Below, one piece after another: positions 47,467 to 57,225 of a stretch of DNA of 64,000 nt. The notes under the pieces are model-generated. The model made no database searches and was not told the origin of the DNA. It worked only from the letters and a program-made list of their open reading frames with translations. Both the position numbers and the translations under genes were made by a program. Source of the stretch: Shewanella sp. 10N.286.48.A6 (lineage in GTDB: Bacteria > Pseudomonadota > Gammaproteobacteria > Enterobacterales > Shewanellaceae); assembly GCF_002873135.1 (NCBI RefSeq), contig NZ_MCVI01000020.1:52740-116739 (forward strand). The letters are read 5' to 3'. How positions within the stretch are numbered: position 1 is the first letter of the stretch; each line of letters starts with the position of its first letter.

Positions 47467-48621
47467 TTAACGCTTACGGATCATGCTGGTGTTAATATCC
47501 TTAAGGCTTTGACAGCCTGCCAAGGCCATAGTACGGACCAATTCTGTTTTGAGTATACAGATGGCTTTTTCTGCACCCGCTTGCCCGCCCGCAGCTAGGC
47601 CATAGGCGTATGCTCTGCCAAGTGATACCGCATTAGCGCCTAAGGCTATCGCTTTAAAAATATCGCTGCCGCGTCTGATGCCGCCATCGACGATGAGCTC
47701 GATGTCTGGACCGACTGCCGCTCGAATGTCAGCCACCATTTCAATTGGCGCAGGGGTGCAGTCCAGCTGTCTGCCGCCATGATTTGAAATCATAATGGCC
47801 GATGCGCCAATGTGTTTAGCTTTAACTGCATCATCTACCGACATAATGCCTTTGATGGCAAAAGGGCCGCCCCATTGTTTAATCATCTTGGCGGCGTGAT
47901 CCCAAGTGAGATTTCGCTCCAATAGATTACCCATATACTTAAGGAAGCTTTCGGTATCGCCTGTTGAGGGGGCTGCATTTAGATTAACTAAATCTTTGCC
48001 ACCTGACATAAAGTAGTTTTTTACCCACAAAGGATGTTTAGCAAATTCCAATAGGCTTTTTAAGCTGAGGTTCATGGGTATGGTTAAGCCATTTTTTATG
48101 TCTCGCTCACGATTGCCGCCCACCACGGTATCAACGGTTAAACACATGGCTTGATATTTTGCCGCTTTTGCCCGCTGCATAATTTCTTCATTTAATTGCG
48201 GATCCGTCACTACATATACCTGAAACATTTTATTGCCATAACTACTGCTGGCGACCTCTTCAATGGTTTTGGAAGAGAAAGTGGATAAGGTAAACAAAAT
48301 ATCCTGTTTTTCAGCGGCTTTAGCGCCAGCGATATCTGCATCAGCATGAAACATGCGCTGCTGACCCACAGGTGAAATAAAAAATGGTGCCGACATGTCA
48401 CAGCCCAGTATATGGCTGTGGGTATTGATGTCGGTGACATTAGTGAGACACTTAGGAATAATCTGATATTGATCAAAGGCATTAACATTGTGACTCAAAG
48501 ACACTTCATCGTCAGCACCGCCTGCCATGTAGTCATACACAGGTAGGGGGAGGTTTTTATGTGCTTGCTGATGTAACTGCTCAATGTTAAAGCATTTTTC
48601 TAAAGACTTAGTTAATAACAT
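47467..48621 (-). CDS. FMN-dependent 2-hydroxyacid oxidase/dehydrogenase
   Basis: 384-aa TIM-barrel flavoenzyme of the lactate dehydrogenase (LldD)/glycolate oxidase family, oxidising L-2-hydroxy acids to 2-oxo acids. Key segments are VYDYMAGGADDE, FISPVG, QVYVVTD, TVDTVVGGNRERD, the catalytic MISNHGGRQLD and IVDGGIRRGSDIFKAIALGA. The frame is open to 48732, but homology starts at MLLTKSLEK (48621), 10 bp after the dehydrogenase stop. It forms an operon with the D-2-hydroxyacid dehydrogenase and is divergent from the Crp/Fnr gene. Confidence 0.88.
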   Translation of the reverse strand: MLLTKSLEKCFNIEQLHQQAHKNLPLPVYDYMAGGADDEVSLSHNVNAFDQYQIIPKCLTNVTDINTHSHILGCDMSAPFFISPVGQQRMFHADADIAGAKAAEKQDILFTLSTFSSKTIEEVASSSYGNKMFQVYVVTDPQLNEEIMQRAKAAKYQAMCLTVDTVVGGNRERDIKNGLTIPMNLSLKSLLEFAKHPLWVKNYFMSGGKDLVNLNAAPSTGDTESFLKYMGNLLERNLTWDHAAKMIKQWGGPFAIKGIMSVDDAVKAKHIGASAIMISNHGGRQLDCTPAPIEMVADIRAAVGPDIELIVDGGIRRGSDIFKAIALGANAVSLGRAYAYGLAAGGQAGAEKAICILKTELVRTMALAGCQSLKDINTSMIRKR

Positions 48622-48631
48622 AGTGGCGGCT

Positions 48632-49564
48632 CTATACAGGAGTTGATAACGGTTTGCCTTCAAGCATCGCAATAACATTTTGTAAGGCTTTGCCTGCCAT
48701 AGCTTGACGGCATTCAGCCGTTGCGCTGCCAATATGCGGAGTTAAGGTGACATTTTCAAAATCAAGATAGCCAGAATGGAAATCAGGCTCACCATCAAAT
48801 ACATCTAATCCAGCTGCAGCAATTTTACCGTTTTTTAGTGCATCGATGAGGGCGTTGTCATCAATTAATCCGCCGCGGCCGGTATTGATCAAAATGGCGC
48901 CATCGTTGCAATTGGCTAAGCTATCAGCATTGATTATCTGTTGTGATTCAGGGGTGAGTGGGCAATGTAAACTAATGATATCTACAGACGATAACAAGCT
49001 CGCCAGACTGTCACAATAATGAGCTTGATAGTTTGCTTCGGCTTCGAGAGATCGTGAGCGATTATAATAATAAATATCCATATTAAAGGCTTTGGCGCGG
49101 CGCGCAACGGCTTGGCCTATGCTACCCATTCCCACAATGCCTAACTTTTTACCGTGGACTTGATTTCCCATCATGGCCATTGGGGCTTGTTTAGACCATT
49201 TACCGCTGCGTAAAAAGCGCTCATTTGCGCCAAGTCGGCGGCAAGTGGCTAGCAATAACCCAAAGGCTAAGTCGGCAGTATCTTCAGTGACCACCGGGGT
49301 GTTAGTTACCGAAATGGAGCGCGCTTTAGCGGCGTTAAGGTCAATATTATCAACGCCAATACCAATATTGGCGATTAATGTAATGGATGTCGGCAAGGTA
49401 TTAATAAAATCAGAACTAACGGCATCTAATGCCGTTGTTAAGTACACCTTTGCACCTGTAAAAACAGCGTAATCACCTTCAAATACCCGCACTTCGATTG
49501 CGGAGCCATTAGCGCTAATTTGCGGTAGAGGTAATGGGCGAGAAAGTACAATAATATCAGTCAT
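48632..49564 (-). CDS. D-2-hydroxyacid dehydrogenase (glyoxylate/hydroxypyruvate reductase-like)
   Basis: 310-aa NAD(P)-dependent enzyme. Rossmann motif is GIVGMGSIGQAVARRA. Catalytic residues fall in NTGRGGLID (Arg), GLDVFDGEP (Glu) and TPHIGSAT (His). IANIGIGVDNID and VVTEDTADLAFGLLLA are family-typical. It interconverts D-2-hydroxy acids and 2-oxo acids. First gene of a two-gene operon with the FMN enzyme. Two ACA-AA-TGT boxes lie between it and the Crp/Fnr gene. Confidence 0.9.
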   Translation of the reverse strand: MTDIIVLSRPLPLPQISANGSAIEVRVFEGDYAVFTGAKVYLTTALDAVSSDFINTLPTSITLIANIGIGVDNIDLNAAKARSISVTNTPVVTEDTADLAFGLLLATCRRLGANERFLRSGKWSKQAPMAMMGNQVHGKKLGIVGMGSIGQAVARRAKAFNMDIYYYNRSRSLEAEANYQAHYCDSLASLLSSVDIISLHCPLTPESQQIINADSLANCNDGAILINTGRGGLIDDNALIDALKNGKIAAAGLDVFDGEPDFHSGYLDFENVTLTPHIGSATAECRQAMAGKALQNVIAMLEGKPLSTPV

Positions 49565-49681
49565 TATCTTGTCCTTTTTATTATTTTTATGGGCAATTAA
49601 TTGGTTTTAGATCACGCTATTTCTGTCATGATTTTTGAAGCTAGTGATTGTTTAGAGTGCCAGTAGCGATGGTTTGTTTCC

Positions 49682-49695
49682 GCAACAAATGTTGC
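49682..49695 (+). promoter_or_regulatory. Box A: GCAACA-AA-TGTTGC
   Basis: Perfect 6-2-6 palindrome, 118-131 bp upstream of the D-2-hydroxyacid dehydrogenase start. Same geometry as the box before the dehydratase gene. Candidate site for the Crp/Fnr protein. Confidence 0.6.
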
Positions 49696-49837
49696 ATTTG
49701 AGATGCTTCATGGTCGATATTGATATAAAATTTATAAGCTTAATTGGCTTGCTTTTGTGAACGATAATAACGTGTCTACTATAAATATCACTATTAATCG
49801 GTAGAAGAATAGTGTTGTTAAGTGGATAAAAACCTAG

Positions 49838-49851
49838 GCAGCATTTGTTGC
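49838..49851 (-). promoter_or_regulatory. Box B: GCAACA-AA-TGCTGC
   Basis: Minus-strand near copy of box A with one mismatch, 105-118 bp upstream of the Crp/Fnr gene. Confidence 0.55.
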
Positions 49852-49955
49852 TAGCGTGTGGTTTTTTTAGCCTTTGCCTTTGTAGGGACTATCACTTAAT
49901 CTAGCCATGATTGACCAATAATAATAAGTTCGAATGAACAAGGACTCTCTGCACT

Positions 49956-50684
49956 ATGTTAACAATTCAACATCTACATAATTGGCGCGCTGAATTACCC
50001 AGCGAAATACAGCAGCAAATATCCCACAGGCTTAGCTTTAAAAAATTTCGTAAAGATGAATTTATTTACAACTCTGGTGAAACCTCAAATTGTGGCTTTC
50101 AAGTGGTGTCAGGTAAAGTCAAGATTTGTAATTACAATAAAGAAGGGCGAGAGTTAATTGTGGCCATTTTGCATGCAGGTGATTGCTTTGGGGATATCGG
50201 ATTAATCACCCGCTATAATCGACCTAACTATGCTGTGGCATGCACTGATGTTGAAGTTAATGTATTGTCACATAAAGACTATTTACATTTAAGTCAGCAC
50301 TTTCCTGAAATGTCGATAGCACTAAACCGCTTTCTATGTACCCGCATTCAATACACTTTTGCCAGTTTAAATGAAGCATTATTACTGCCACTTTATGAAA
50401 GATTAGGTGCAGCAATTGTCAGGCTTGCCCTAAGCCGCGGCGCTAAAGAACTTGAAGCCGTCTCTTTACCTGATATATCACAAGAAATGCTCGGGCAAAT
50501 GGTGGGGGCAACACGGCAAAGCGTCGGGCGTGAATTGAAAAAAATGCAGCAAGAAAACCTGATTCAAATTGAGTACGGTAAAATTTTTATTAATGATATT
50601 GATAACATGATCAAATTGTTTGATTTGAATTTGTCACATCAAGCCATAGTGCCGCTTTATTCGACAATGGCAGATACCGCCTAG
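49956..50684 (+). CDS. Crp/Fnr-family regulator
   Basis: 242-aa protein. The cyclic-nucleotide-binding-like beta-roll (about 25-140) lacks the N-terminal cysteine cluster of FNR, so it is not an iron-sulfur oxygen sensor. The C-terminal HTH_Crp is ISQEMLGQMVGATRQSVGRELKKMQQEN. At positions equivalent to CRP Arg180, Glu181 and Arg185 it has Arg187, Gln188 and Arg192, so DNA preference should differ from TGTGA. Flanked by hydroxyacid genes on both sides, with related palindromes in each control region, it is the likely local regulator. Confidence 0.9.
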   Translation: MLTIQHLHNWRAELPSEIQQQISHRLSFKKFRKDEFIYNSGETSNCGFQVVSGKVKICNYNKEGRELIVAILHAGDCFGDIGLITRYNRPNYAVACTDVEVNVLSHKDYLHLSQHFPEMSIALNRFLCTRIQYTFASLNEALLLPLYERLGAAIVRLALSRGAKELEAVSLPDISQEMLGQMVGATRQSVGRELKKMQQENLIQIEYGKIFINDIDNMIKLFDLNLSHQAIVPLYSTMADTA

Positions 50685-50810
50685 ATATTTGATTTTATTG
50701 TATTTTACCATCTATTGTGTTAACAGTGCCTCGCAAGGTCTTATGGCTGATATTTGCTACACCTGTCATTGCAATTGAGTTTCGAACCAAACTCAGTGCT
50801 TCGCCTTAAT

Positions 50811-50826
50811 TGTCACAAATGTGACA
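50811..50826 (+). promoter_or_regulatory. Box C: TGTCACA-AA-TGTGACA
   Basis: Perfect 7-2-7 palindrome, 61-76 bp upstream of the dehydratase start, sharing the ACAAATGT core with box A. The two-base spacing resembles PrfA-type rather than CRP-type sites. Confidence 0.65.
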
Positions 50827-50886
50827 GAAATTAACAAATCATCTATGACAAAGTAGTTAACACTAATAATAAAAACGAGAGTTAAC

Positions 50887-52731
50887 ATGCCTAAATTAAG
50901 ATCATCAAAAGTTGTCGACGGTAAAGGTGCAGCTGCAGCACGTGCACTTTGGTTAGCAGGGGGATTACAGCAAACAGATTTTGGCAAGCCCATGATTGCC
51001 GTGGTTAATTCATTTACCGAGTTTGTCCCAGGCCATGTACATTTACAAGACGTCGGCCGCCTAGTGTGTGAGGCTATTTTTGAAGCGGGCGGCATTGCCC
51101 GTGAGTTCAATACCATTGCTATCGATGACGGCATTGCCATGGGTCATGACGGTATGCTTTATAGCTTACCGAGCCGTGAAATTATTGCTGACAGCATCGA
51201 ATATATGATTAATGCTCATTGCGTTGATGCGATGATCTGTATTTCAAACTGCGACAAAATCACCCCTGGCATGTTAATGGCGGGATTAAGGTTAAATATT
51301 CCAGTGATATTTGTCTCAGGCGGGCCTATGGAAGCAGGCCGCGTCGTTGAAAAAGATAAAGTTCAGCGTTTTGACCCCATTGATACCTATATTGCCGCTT
51401 TCAGTAGTCAGGAACTTGATGGTAAAAGTGCTGAGTTTTTAGAAAGTCATGCCTGTCCTACCTGCGGCTCTTGTTCTGGCATGTTTACCGCCAACTCAAT
51501 GAATTGCTTGGCTGAAGTGTTAGGGCTCGCACTACCGGGCAATGGCTCATTATTGGCGACTCATTCCGATCGTAAAGACTTGTTCACCCGTGCAGCTAAG
51601 CAAATCGTAACCAACACCAAAAAGTTCTATTTTGAAGATGACGACTCGGTGTTACCGCGCTCGATTGCCACTCGCGAAGCGTTTTTCAATGCGATGAAAG
51701 TGGATATTACCATGGGAGGTTCTACCAACACCATTCTACACTTGCTGGCTATGGCCCAAGAAGGCGAGGTGGATTTCAATCTCAGTGATATTGATGGCTT
51801 ATCCAGAAAAGTGCCGCACCTTTGCAAGGTGTCACCAGCCACCAAAGATTACTATATGGAAGATGTTCACCGTGCTGGCGGCATGATGGCAATCATTGGC
51901 GAACTAGAACGCGCCGGATTAATTGACACCAGTGTTAAATCGGTTGGCGGCGGGACATTAGCGGAAATGCTAGCCTATTGGGATGTATTACGTACAGATA
52001 ACCCAGAAGTGCATGAGTACTTTAAAGCCGCGCCTGGTGGCAAACGCACCATTAAGGCCTATGGCCAGTCACAGCGCTGGAAAGAGTTAGATTTAGATCG
52101 TGAAAAAGGCTGTATCCGTAATATTGATAACCCTTATAGCACCGAAGGTGGCTTGGCAGTTTTGTACGGTAATATTTCTGAAAATGGTTGCATAGTGAAA
52201 ACCGCTGCAGTGTATGAACATATGCTGGATTTTACCGGAACGGCAAGAGTATTCAATCAGCAAGAAACGGCATTAACCGCCATTGATAATGGTGAAATTC
52301 AACCTAACACCATCATCATTATTCGCTACGAAGGCCCCAAGGGCGGACCTGGCATGCAAGAGATGCTTAAACCAACCATGAGCTTAAAAGCTCAAGGGTT
52401 AGATGCTAGCTGTGCACTGGTGACAGATGGTCGATACTCTGGTGCATCTGCGGGTCTGTCAGTGGGCCATGTTTCACCTGAGGCGGCTAATCAAGGTGCT
52501 ATCGGGTTAATTGAAGATGGCGATCAAATACGCATCGATATTCCTAATCGTTCGATTAATTTACTGATCTCTGATACGGCATTGCAGCAACGCCGTGATG
52601 CCATGAATGCGTTGCCAAAGGAGCAAGCTTGGCAGCCCAATGAACCAAGAACCCGTGTGATCACCCGCGCGTTAAAATCCTATGCAGCGTTTGCTACCAG
52701 TGCCGATCGCGGTGGATATCGTGAGCTATAA
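50887..52731 (+). CDS. IlvD-type dihydroxy-acid dehydratase
   Basis: 614-aa iron-sulfur dehydratase, collinear with E. coli IlvD (616 aa). Cluster cysteines lie in [11 protein letters not shown] and [31 protein letters not shown] and [20 protein letters not shown] complete the active site. It converts 2,3-dihydroxy acids to 2-oxo acids. No ilv genes are adjacent. The partner is a GntP-type permease 14 bp downstream, so catabolic use of an imported dihydroxy or sugar acid is likelier than branched-chain amino-acid synthesis. It could still be the cell's biosynthetic IlvD. Confidence 0.88.
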   Translation: MPKLRSSKVVDGKGAAAARALWLAGGLQQTDFGKPMIAVVNSFTEFVPGHVHLQDVGRLVCEAIFEAGGIAREFNTIAIDDGIAMGHDGMLYSLPSREIIADSIEYMINAHCVDAMICISNCDKITPGMLMAGLRLNIPVIFVSGGPMEAGRVVEKDKVQRFDPIDTYIAAFSSQELDGKSAEFLESHACPTCGSCSGMFTANSMNCLAEVLGLALPGNGSLLATHSDRKDLFTRAAKQIVTNTKKFYFEDDDSVLPRSIATREAFFNAMKVDITMGGSTNTILHLLAMAQEGEVDFNLSDIDGLSRKVPHLCKVSPATKDYYMEDVHRAGGMMAIIGELERAGLIDTSVKSVGGGTLAEMLAYWDVLRTDNPEVHEYFKAAPGGKRTIKAYGQSQRWKELDLDREKGCIRNIDNPYSTEGGLAVLYGNISENGCIVKTAAVYEHMLDFTGTARVFNQQETALTAIDNGEIQPNTIIIIRYEGPKGGPGMQEMLKPTMSLKAQGLDASCALVTDGRYSGASAGLSVGHVSPEAANQGAIGLIEDGDQIRIDIPNRSINLLISDTALQQRRDAMNALPKEQAWQPNEPRTRVITRALKSYAAFATSADRGGYREL

Positions 52732-52745
52732 ATGGAGTTATTGAT

Positions 52746-54104
52746 ATGGCTTTAGGAATTATTGCGGCATTAGCTGTATTTATATGGATGGCGATGCGCG
52801 GCTATAGCATTGTGCTGGCCTCGCTAGTGTGTTCCACCATAGTGATTTTCACTAGCGGCATGGCATTTGATAAAGCCATGCTGGAATATTTTCCAACCGG
52901 GGCACTGGGGGCATTTACATTTGCGGGACGGTTCTTTTTACTCTTTGCCGCAGGTGCGATGTTTGGTCGTTTATTGGCGGCAACAGGAGCGGCCAATAGT
53001 ATTGCGAATAAGTTAGTCGACACCTTAGGCGCTGAACGTGTGCTAATTATTACGGTATTATTTTCAGCTTTGCTCACCTATGGTGGCGTGGTGTTGTTTG
53101 TGGTTATTTTCACTATGTATCCGCTTGGGGTGCAGCTATTGCAACAAGCGAATGTGCCTAAGCGGTTATTTACTGGTGCCATTGCCTTAGGTATTGGTAC
53201 GTTCACCATGACCGCTATGCCAGGCTCACCGTCAATACATAATGTGATATCTTCGGTATCGCTAAAAACCGACTTATTTGCCGCAGCGGGATATGGCCTA
53301 TTCAGTAGCGCCATTATGTTGTCTTTGGGGCTGTGGTATCTTGAAAAGCAGCGTCACATAGCCAAGGCCAATGGTGAGGGTTTTATCCCTTCTGAAAAAG
53401 ATAAACTGATTTTAGCCAACAATAAGCAAATGGCGATGCCATCTTGGTTTCGTTCAGTCATTCCCATTGCCGCTGTGGTTATTTGTATTGTCTCTCCAAG
53501 GATCATCAGTGCTTTAGGCGTTAACGGCATTGAGGTTGTTGACTATGCCAACAGTCAGCCGATAATTTGGCCTTGTATGGCACTCTTGATTGGTATTATT
53601 ACCACCATAGTGTTGTTTCCACGTATTCTACCCCGCAGTATTACCGAGCTTGGTCAAGGCGCTGAAGAGTCTATATCGCCGTTAATCGCGACTTCAGTTG
53701 TCATCGGTTTTGGTGGCGTAGTGAGCCATACCGAAACGTTTGCGCAGTTTTCCCAGTGGATCACCACCTTAGATGTCCCTGTGCTGCTGTCAATTTTTAT
53801 TGCCGCAAGCTCAGTGTCTGCAATTGTGGGTTCGTCATCAGGTGGCTTGCAAATCTTTTTAGGGACTATGGCGCCTGTTTATTTAGATAAAGGCGTCGAT
53901 CCAGAGATCTTACATCGGGTTGCTGCTATGGCCAGCGGCGGGTTTGATAGTCTGCCTCATTGCGGCGCGGTAGTCGCGATATTGGCAATAACAGGGCAAA
54001 CCCATAAAACGGCTTATAAAGATGTCGGAGTCGTGACTGTGGTGTTCCCCGTCATTGCCTGTTTAACCACAATTGGGAGTTATTGGCTGCTTAACACGAT
54101 ATAA
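52746..54104 (+). CDS. GntP/CitMHS-type organic-acid permease
   Basis: 452-aa inner-membrane protein with about twelve helices. Segments LLTYGGVVLFVVIFTMYPLG, GTFTMTAMPGSPSIHNV and ASGGFDSLPHCGAVVAIL match GntP-like gluconate/hydroxyacid permeases. It starts 14 bp after the dehydratase with GGAG before the ATG, so the two are cotranscribed and share a substrate, probably a hydroxy or dihydroxy acid. Confidence 0.88.
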   Translation: MALGIIAALAVFIWMAMRGYSIVLASLVCSTIVIFTSGMAFDKAMLEYFPTGALGAFTFAGRFFLLFAAGAMFGRLLAATGAANSIANKLVDTLGAERVLIITVLFSALLTYGGVVLFVVIFTMYPLGVQLLQQANVPKRLFTGAIALGIGTFTMTAMPGSPSIHNVISSVSLKTDLFAAAGYGLFSSAIMLSLGLWYLEKQRHIAKANGEGFIPSEKDKLILANNKQMAMPSWFRSVIPIAAVVICIVSPRIISALGVNGIEVVDYANSQPIIWPCMALLIGIITTIVLFPRILPRSITELGQGAEESISPLIATSVVIGFGGVVSHTETFAQFSQWITTLDVPVLLSIFIAASSVSAIVGSSSGGLQIFLGTMAPVYLDKGVDPEILHRVAAMASGGFDSLPHCGAVVAILAITGQTHKTAYKDVGVVTVVFPVIACLTTIGSYWLLNTI

Positions 54105-54110
54105 GCAGTG

Positions 54111-54150
54111 GCCTCATAAGGTATGTTTATATGTTATGAGGCTAGGTTTT
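54111..54150 (+). terminator. Probable terminator of dehydratase-permease operon
   Basis: GCCTCATAA/TTATGAGGC stem (54111-54119 with 54134-54142) followed by TAGGTTTTAT. The T run is weak. Confidence 0.5.
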
Positions 54151-54306
54151 ATGGCTTAATCTGTCTTTTGGACATATTGAGCCGAACAATGCCATTATCT
54201 TGAATTCATGACAGCCAAAGCTTGCAAAATCTTTTTAGCCAACCCATTTTAATAAACAAATCCTCGCTATAAATTAGTTGATATTTTATCCCACAGATAT
54301 CCCAAC

Positions 54307-54320
54307 CGAACAAATGTGGC
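54307..54320 (+). promoter_or_regulatory. Box D: CGAACA-AA-TGTGGC
   Basis: Degenerate palindrome with the exact ACAAATGT core of boxes A and C, 101-114 bp upstream of the TonB receptor gene. It would place the receptor in the same regulon. Confidence 0.4.
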
Positions 54321-54420
54321 AGTTTATTGTACAGCGCTAGCGTTACCCTCAAATTAACCCGTATTTCTTTACAAATAATTAACATGGGTTGAAAAATAAT
54401 AGTCAATTTGGGGATTAACT

Positions 54421-57012
54421 ATGTCAAATGTTCAAGCAAACGGAAATTTTAAAAAGTCGTTAATTGCGATAGTGCTGCTATCAATAATTCATGCGCCAGT
54501 AATGGCAAATGAGCCACAACAAGAACAAACTCAGTCAGAAAAAAAACAATTTGAAGTGATTGAAGTGACCGCGCAAAAACGCAGCCAGTCTATTAATGAA
54601 GTGCCTATGTCGATTTCGGCCTTTAATGCCGAGACATTAGATGAAATAGGTATCGATGACACCACTGATTTAGCCAATATTGTACCTGGGTTTAATTTCA
54701 GTGATAGCGCATTTGGGGCACCGGTTTATACCTTACGTGGGGTGGGTTTCAATGAGTCAAGCGCTCAAGCGACATCAACGGTTGGAGTGTATGTTGATGA
54801 AATTGCAGTACCATTTCCTATTATGACCAAAGGCACTAACCTTGACGTCGAACGGGTGGAGATTTTAAAAGGGCCACAAGGCACGCTTTATGGCCGTAAC
54901 TCAACGGCTGGCGCGGTCAATTATATTGCGGCGAAACCCTCTAAGGATTTTGAAGCCGCCATCAAAGCGGGTGTTGCTTCTTATGAAACCATTTCTGCTG
55001 AAGGTTACGTGACAGGCGGAATTAGCGACATGGTAAGTGGTCGTCTGGCACTTAAAACGATTCAGTCAGACGAGGGCTGGCAGGAAAGCATTAGCCGTGA
55101 TGAAACCTTAGGTCGACAAGATAAACTGGCTGTGCGTGGTAGCTTAAACTTTGACTTCAGTGAGGCAACTCAAGCATTGCTGACTATCGGTTATGCTAGC
55201 GATAATTCAGAAACAATTGCGCCGCAAAATATTGATTATATTCCCGGTAAAGCAGGAGGCGCGCCGTTTACTGTTTCGATATATCAAACCCAGTTAGATA
55301 TGGCACAAAATCCACAGAATTTTACCGGCTTAATGGATGATAATGCCAAAGCAGATTGGACTGCTGGGCGCACACCGAGCCTTGAACACACCAGCACGAA
55401 TGTGTCATTGAAAGTTGAGCATGACATTAATGATCAAACCTTATTTACCTCGCTGACTGGCTACTCAAAATTTGAAGATGATGGTTCAGAATACGAGCGA
55501 GCTGGTTTTGCAGGGGAAACCATTGCTAATATTAAAAATAACCCACTGAGTGCCGCTACTGAACAAGCCTTTGGAGCAGGATTTGACGGCTACTTATTAG
55601 GTCGTTATCAAAATGCCGCCGATTCCGAATACGTTACCATGGACTATGTTTATCAAAATGGTGAAATTGATTCCATATCCCAAGAGTTTCGAGTTAGCCA
55701 ACAACTTGATAGCCTGGTGTGGATTGCAGGGCTTTATTACAGTAAAAGCGAAGTCGATTACCAAACCCAGCAGGATTGGGGCATAAGTAGTAACGTAAAT
55801 ATTCTGCCAATCCCTGGCTTTGGCTTTAATATTGCTGAAAATGATATTAATCAACAAACCACAACCGCCTCAGTGTTTGCCAGTGCTGACTGGTTTATTA
55901 CAGATCAATTCACGCTTACCACCGGCTTGCGTTATTCAAAAGATGAAGCGGATTTTACTGGCTGCTCAAGAGATGTTGATGGCGGTTTAGCTGATACTTT
56001 TTTTAATTTCTTTTTCGGAACAACGCCCACTAGTGACGTCATCAAAGGTGATGGCTACAACGCAGGCAGTTGCGTTACGGTATTAGATTTTGGAACGACA
56101 GAGGCGAGTGTTGGGGAGGTTAGTGACACATTAAGCGAAGACTCACTTTCATGGCGCCTAGCTGCTAATTATGAGTTTAATGATGATTTATCAGTCTATG
56201 CATCTTATAGCCGTGGTTTTAAAGCGGGTAGCTTTCCTTCTTTAGCGGCAGTGACTGATCAACAGTTAGTTCCCGTTGTTCAAGAGCAACTTGACGCTTA
56301 TGAAATAGGTTTTAAATCAAGCCTAGCCGAGCGTACTCTGCAGTTAAATGGCGCGGCTTTTTATTATGATTACCAAGATAAGCAATTGCTTACCAAAAAA
56401 ATCGCCCCAGTATTTAACACCGTATTTACCCTGGGTAATATGCCTAAATCTTCGATCACAGGGGTTGAACTTGATGGGCGCTGGTTAGCGACAGATAACT
56501 TGACCTTAGGCGCTGCCTACGGCTGGTTAGATTCACAGATTAAACAAGGTGTCGGCTATAACCAACCAGGGCAATATGTAGACTTTAAAGGTTCGCCACT
56601 GCCTTTTACGCCAGAGCATCAGTTTAATTTATTTGCCCGTTTTGACTTTGAAATTTCAGCCGGGCTGCAAGGCTTTGTTGGCGCAGATGTAGCATATTCA
56701 AGTGAGTCACATGCCGATTTTGAAGGCTCAGTTGATCAAACTCTTGCCGTGTCAGATTTTGTTGGTGAGCCTTATGCCGTTGAAATACCAGCAACCGATT
56801 ATGAGTTTGATGAGCGTTTTATTAACCCGTCTTATACCCTAGTGAATTTACGTTTTGGGGTTGAAGCTGATAGTTGGAAAGCCTTTGCATGGGGTAAAAA
56901 TATCACTGACGAGTACTACACCAATACCACAGTCAAAAATAATGAAATGTATGCCAAATACCCAGCAATGGGCGCCCAATACGGGGTGACATTTGAATAC
57001 ACATGGTTTTAG
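54421..57012 (+). CDS. TonB-dependent receptor
   Basis: 863-aa outer-membrane transporter. Signal peptide ends near VMA-NEP. The TonB-box-like FEVIEVTAQKR is followed by a plug (VPMSISAFNAETL to AAKPS) with VGVYVDEIAVP and KGPQGTLYGRNSTAGAVNYI, then a 22-strand barrel ending TFEYTWF. It is downstream of the dehydratase-permease operon and carries a related upstream box, so it probably imports the same acid or a larger precursor. This plug type is common among receptors of marine bacteria for organic ligands rather than siderophores only. Confidence 0.92.
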   Translation: MSNVQANGNFKKSLIAIVLLSIIHAPVMANEPQQEQTQSEKKQFEVIEVTAQKRSQSINEVPMSISAFNAETLDEIGIDDTTDLANIVPGFNFSDSAFGAPVYTLRGVGFNESSAQATSTVGVYVDEIAVPFPIMTKGTNLDVERVEILKGPQGTLYGRNSTAGAVNYIAAKPSKDFEAAIKAGVASYETISAEGYVTGGISDMVSGRLALKTIQSDEGWQESISRDETLGRQDKLAVRGSLNFDFSEATQALLTIGYASDNSETIAPQNIDYIPGKAGGAPFTVSIYQTQLDMAQNPQNFTGLMDDNAKADWTAGRTPSLEHTSTNVSLKVEHDINDQTLFTSLTGYSKFEDDGSEYERAGFAGETIANIKNNPLSAATEQAFGAGFDGYLLGRYQNAADSEYVTMDYVYQNGEIDSISQEFRVSQQLDSLVWIAGLYYSKSEVDYQTQQDWGISSNVNILPIPGFGFNIAENDINQQTTTASVFASADWFITDQFTLTTGLRYSKDEADFTGCSRDVDGGLADTFFNFFFGTTPTSDVIKGDGYNAGSCVTVLDFGTTEASVGEVSDTLSEDSLSWRLAANYEFNDDLSVYASYSRGFKAGSFPSLAAVTDQQLVPVVQEQLDAYEIGFKSSLAERTLQLNGAAFYYDYQDKQLLTKKIAPVFNTVFTLGNMPKSSITGVELDGRWLATDNLTLGAAYGWLDSQIKQGVGYNQPGQYVDFKGSPLPFTPEHQFNLFARFDFEISAGLQGFVGADVAYSSESHADFEGSVDQTLAVSDFVGEPYAVEIPATDYEFDERFINPSYTLVNLRFGVEADSWKAFAWGKNITDEYYTNTTVKNNEMYAKYPAMGAQYGVTFEYTWF

Positions 57013-57225
57013 TTAAGTATGAGTTAATTGTTAATCAGGCTTAATGCCGAACTAAAGTCATCTCAACAATTACTGCGTTTTGGGATTTTGTTGGGGTGAT
57101 TTTTAACTTTTAGCAGCGCTAATTTTTACATCACAGTTTTAGGGCGGGGTATAACAAGTAAGTATCGCGAGGGAAATGTTGGTAGCTATTCAGGCCACCG
57201 AAGGAACTCGATGGCCACATCTTGC
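57013..57225. other. Intergenic, nothing seen
   Basis: 213 bp between the TonB receptor and the small lysine-rich gene. No clear hairpin with T run and no open frame. Confidence 0.4.

Larger units (their letters stand above)
49565..49955. other. Divergent control region with two related boxes
   Basis: 391 bp between the D-2-hydroxyacid dehydrogenase and Crp/Fnr genes. It contains boxes at 49682-49695 and 49838-49851 and no open frame of note. Confidence 0.6.
54105..54420. other. Control region between permease and TonB receptor
   Basis: 316 bp with a probable terminator at 54111-54150 and a fourth box at 54307-54320. The frame at 54206-54406 on the minus strand has no family features. Confidence 0.5.
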
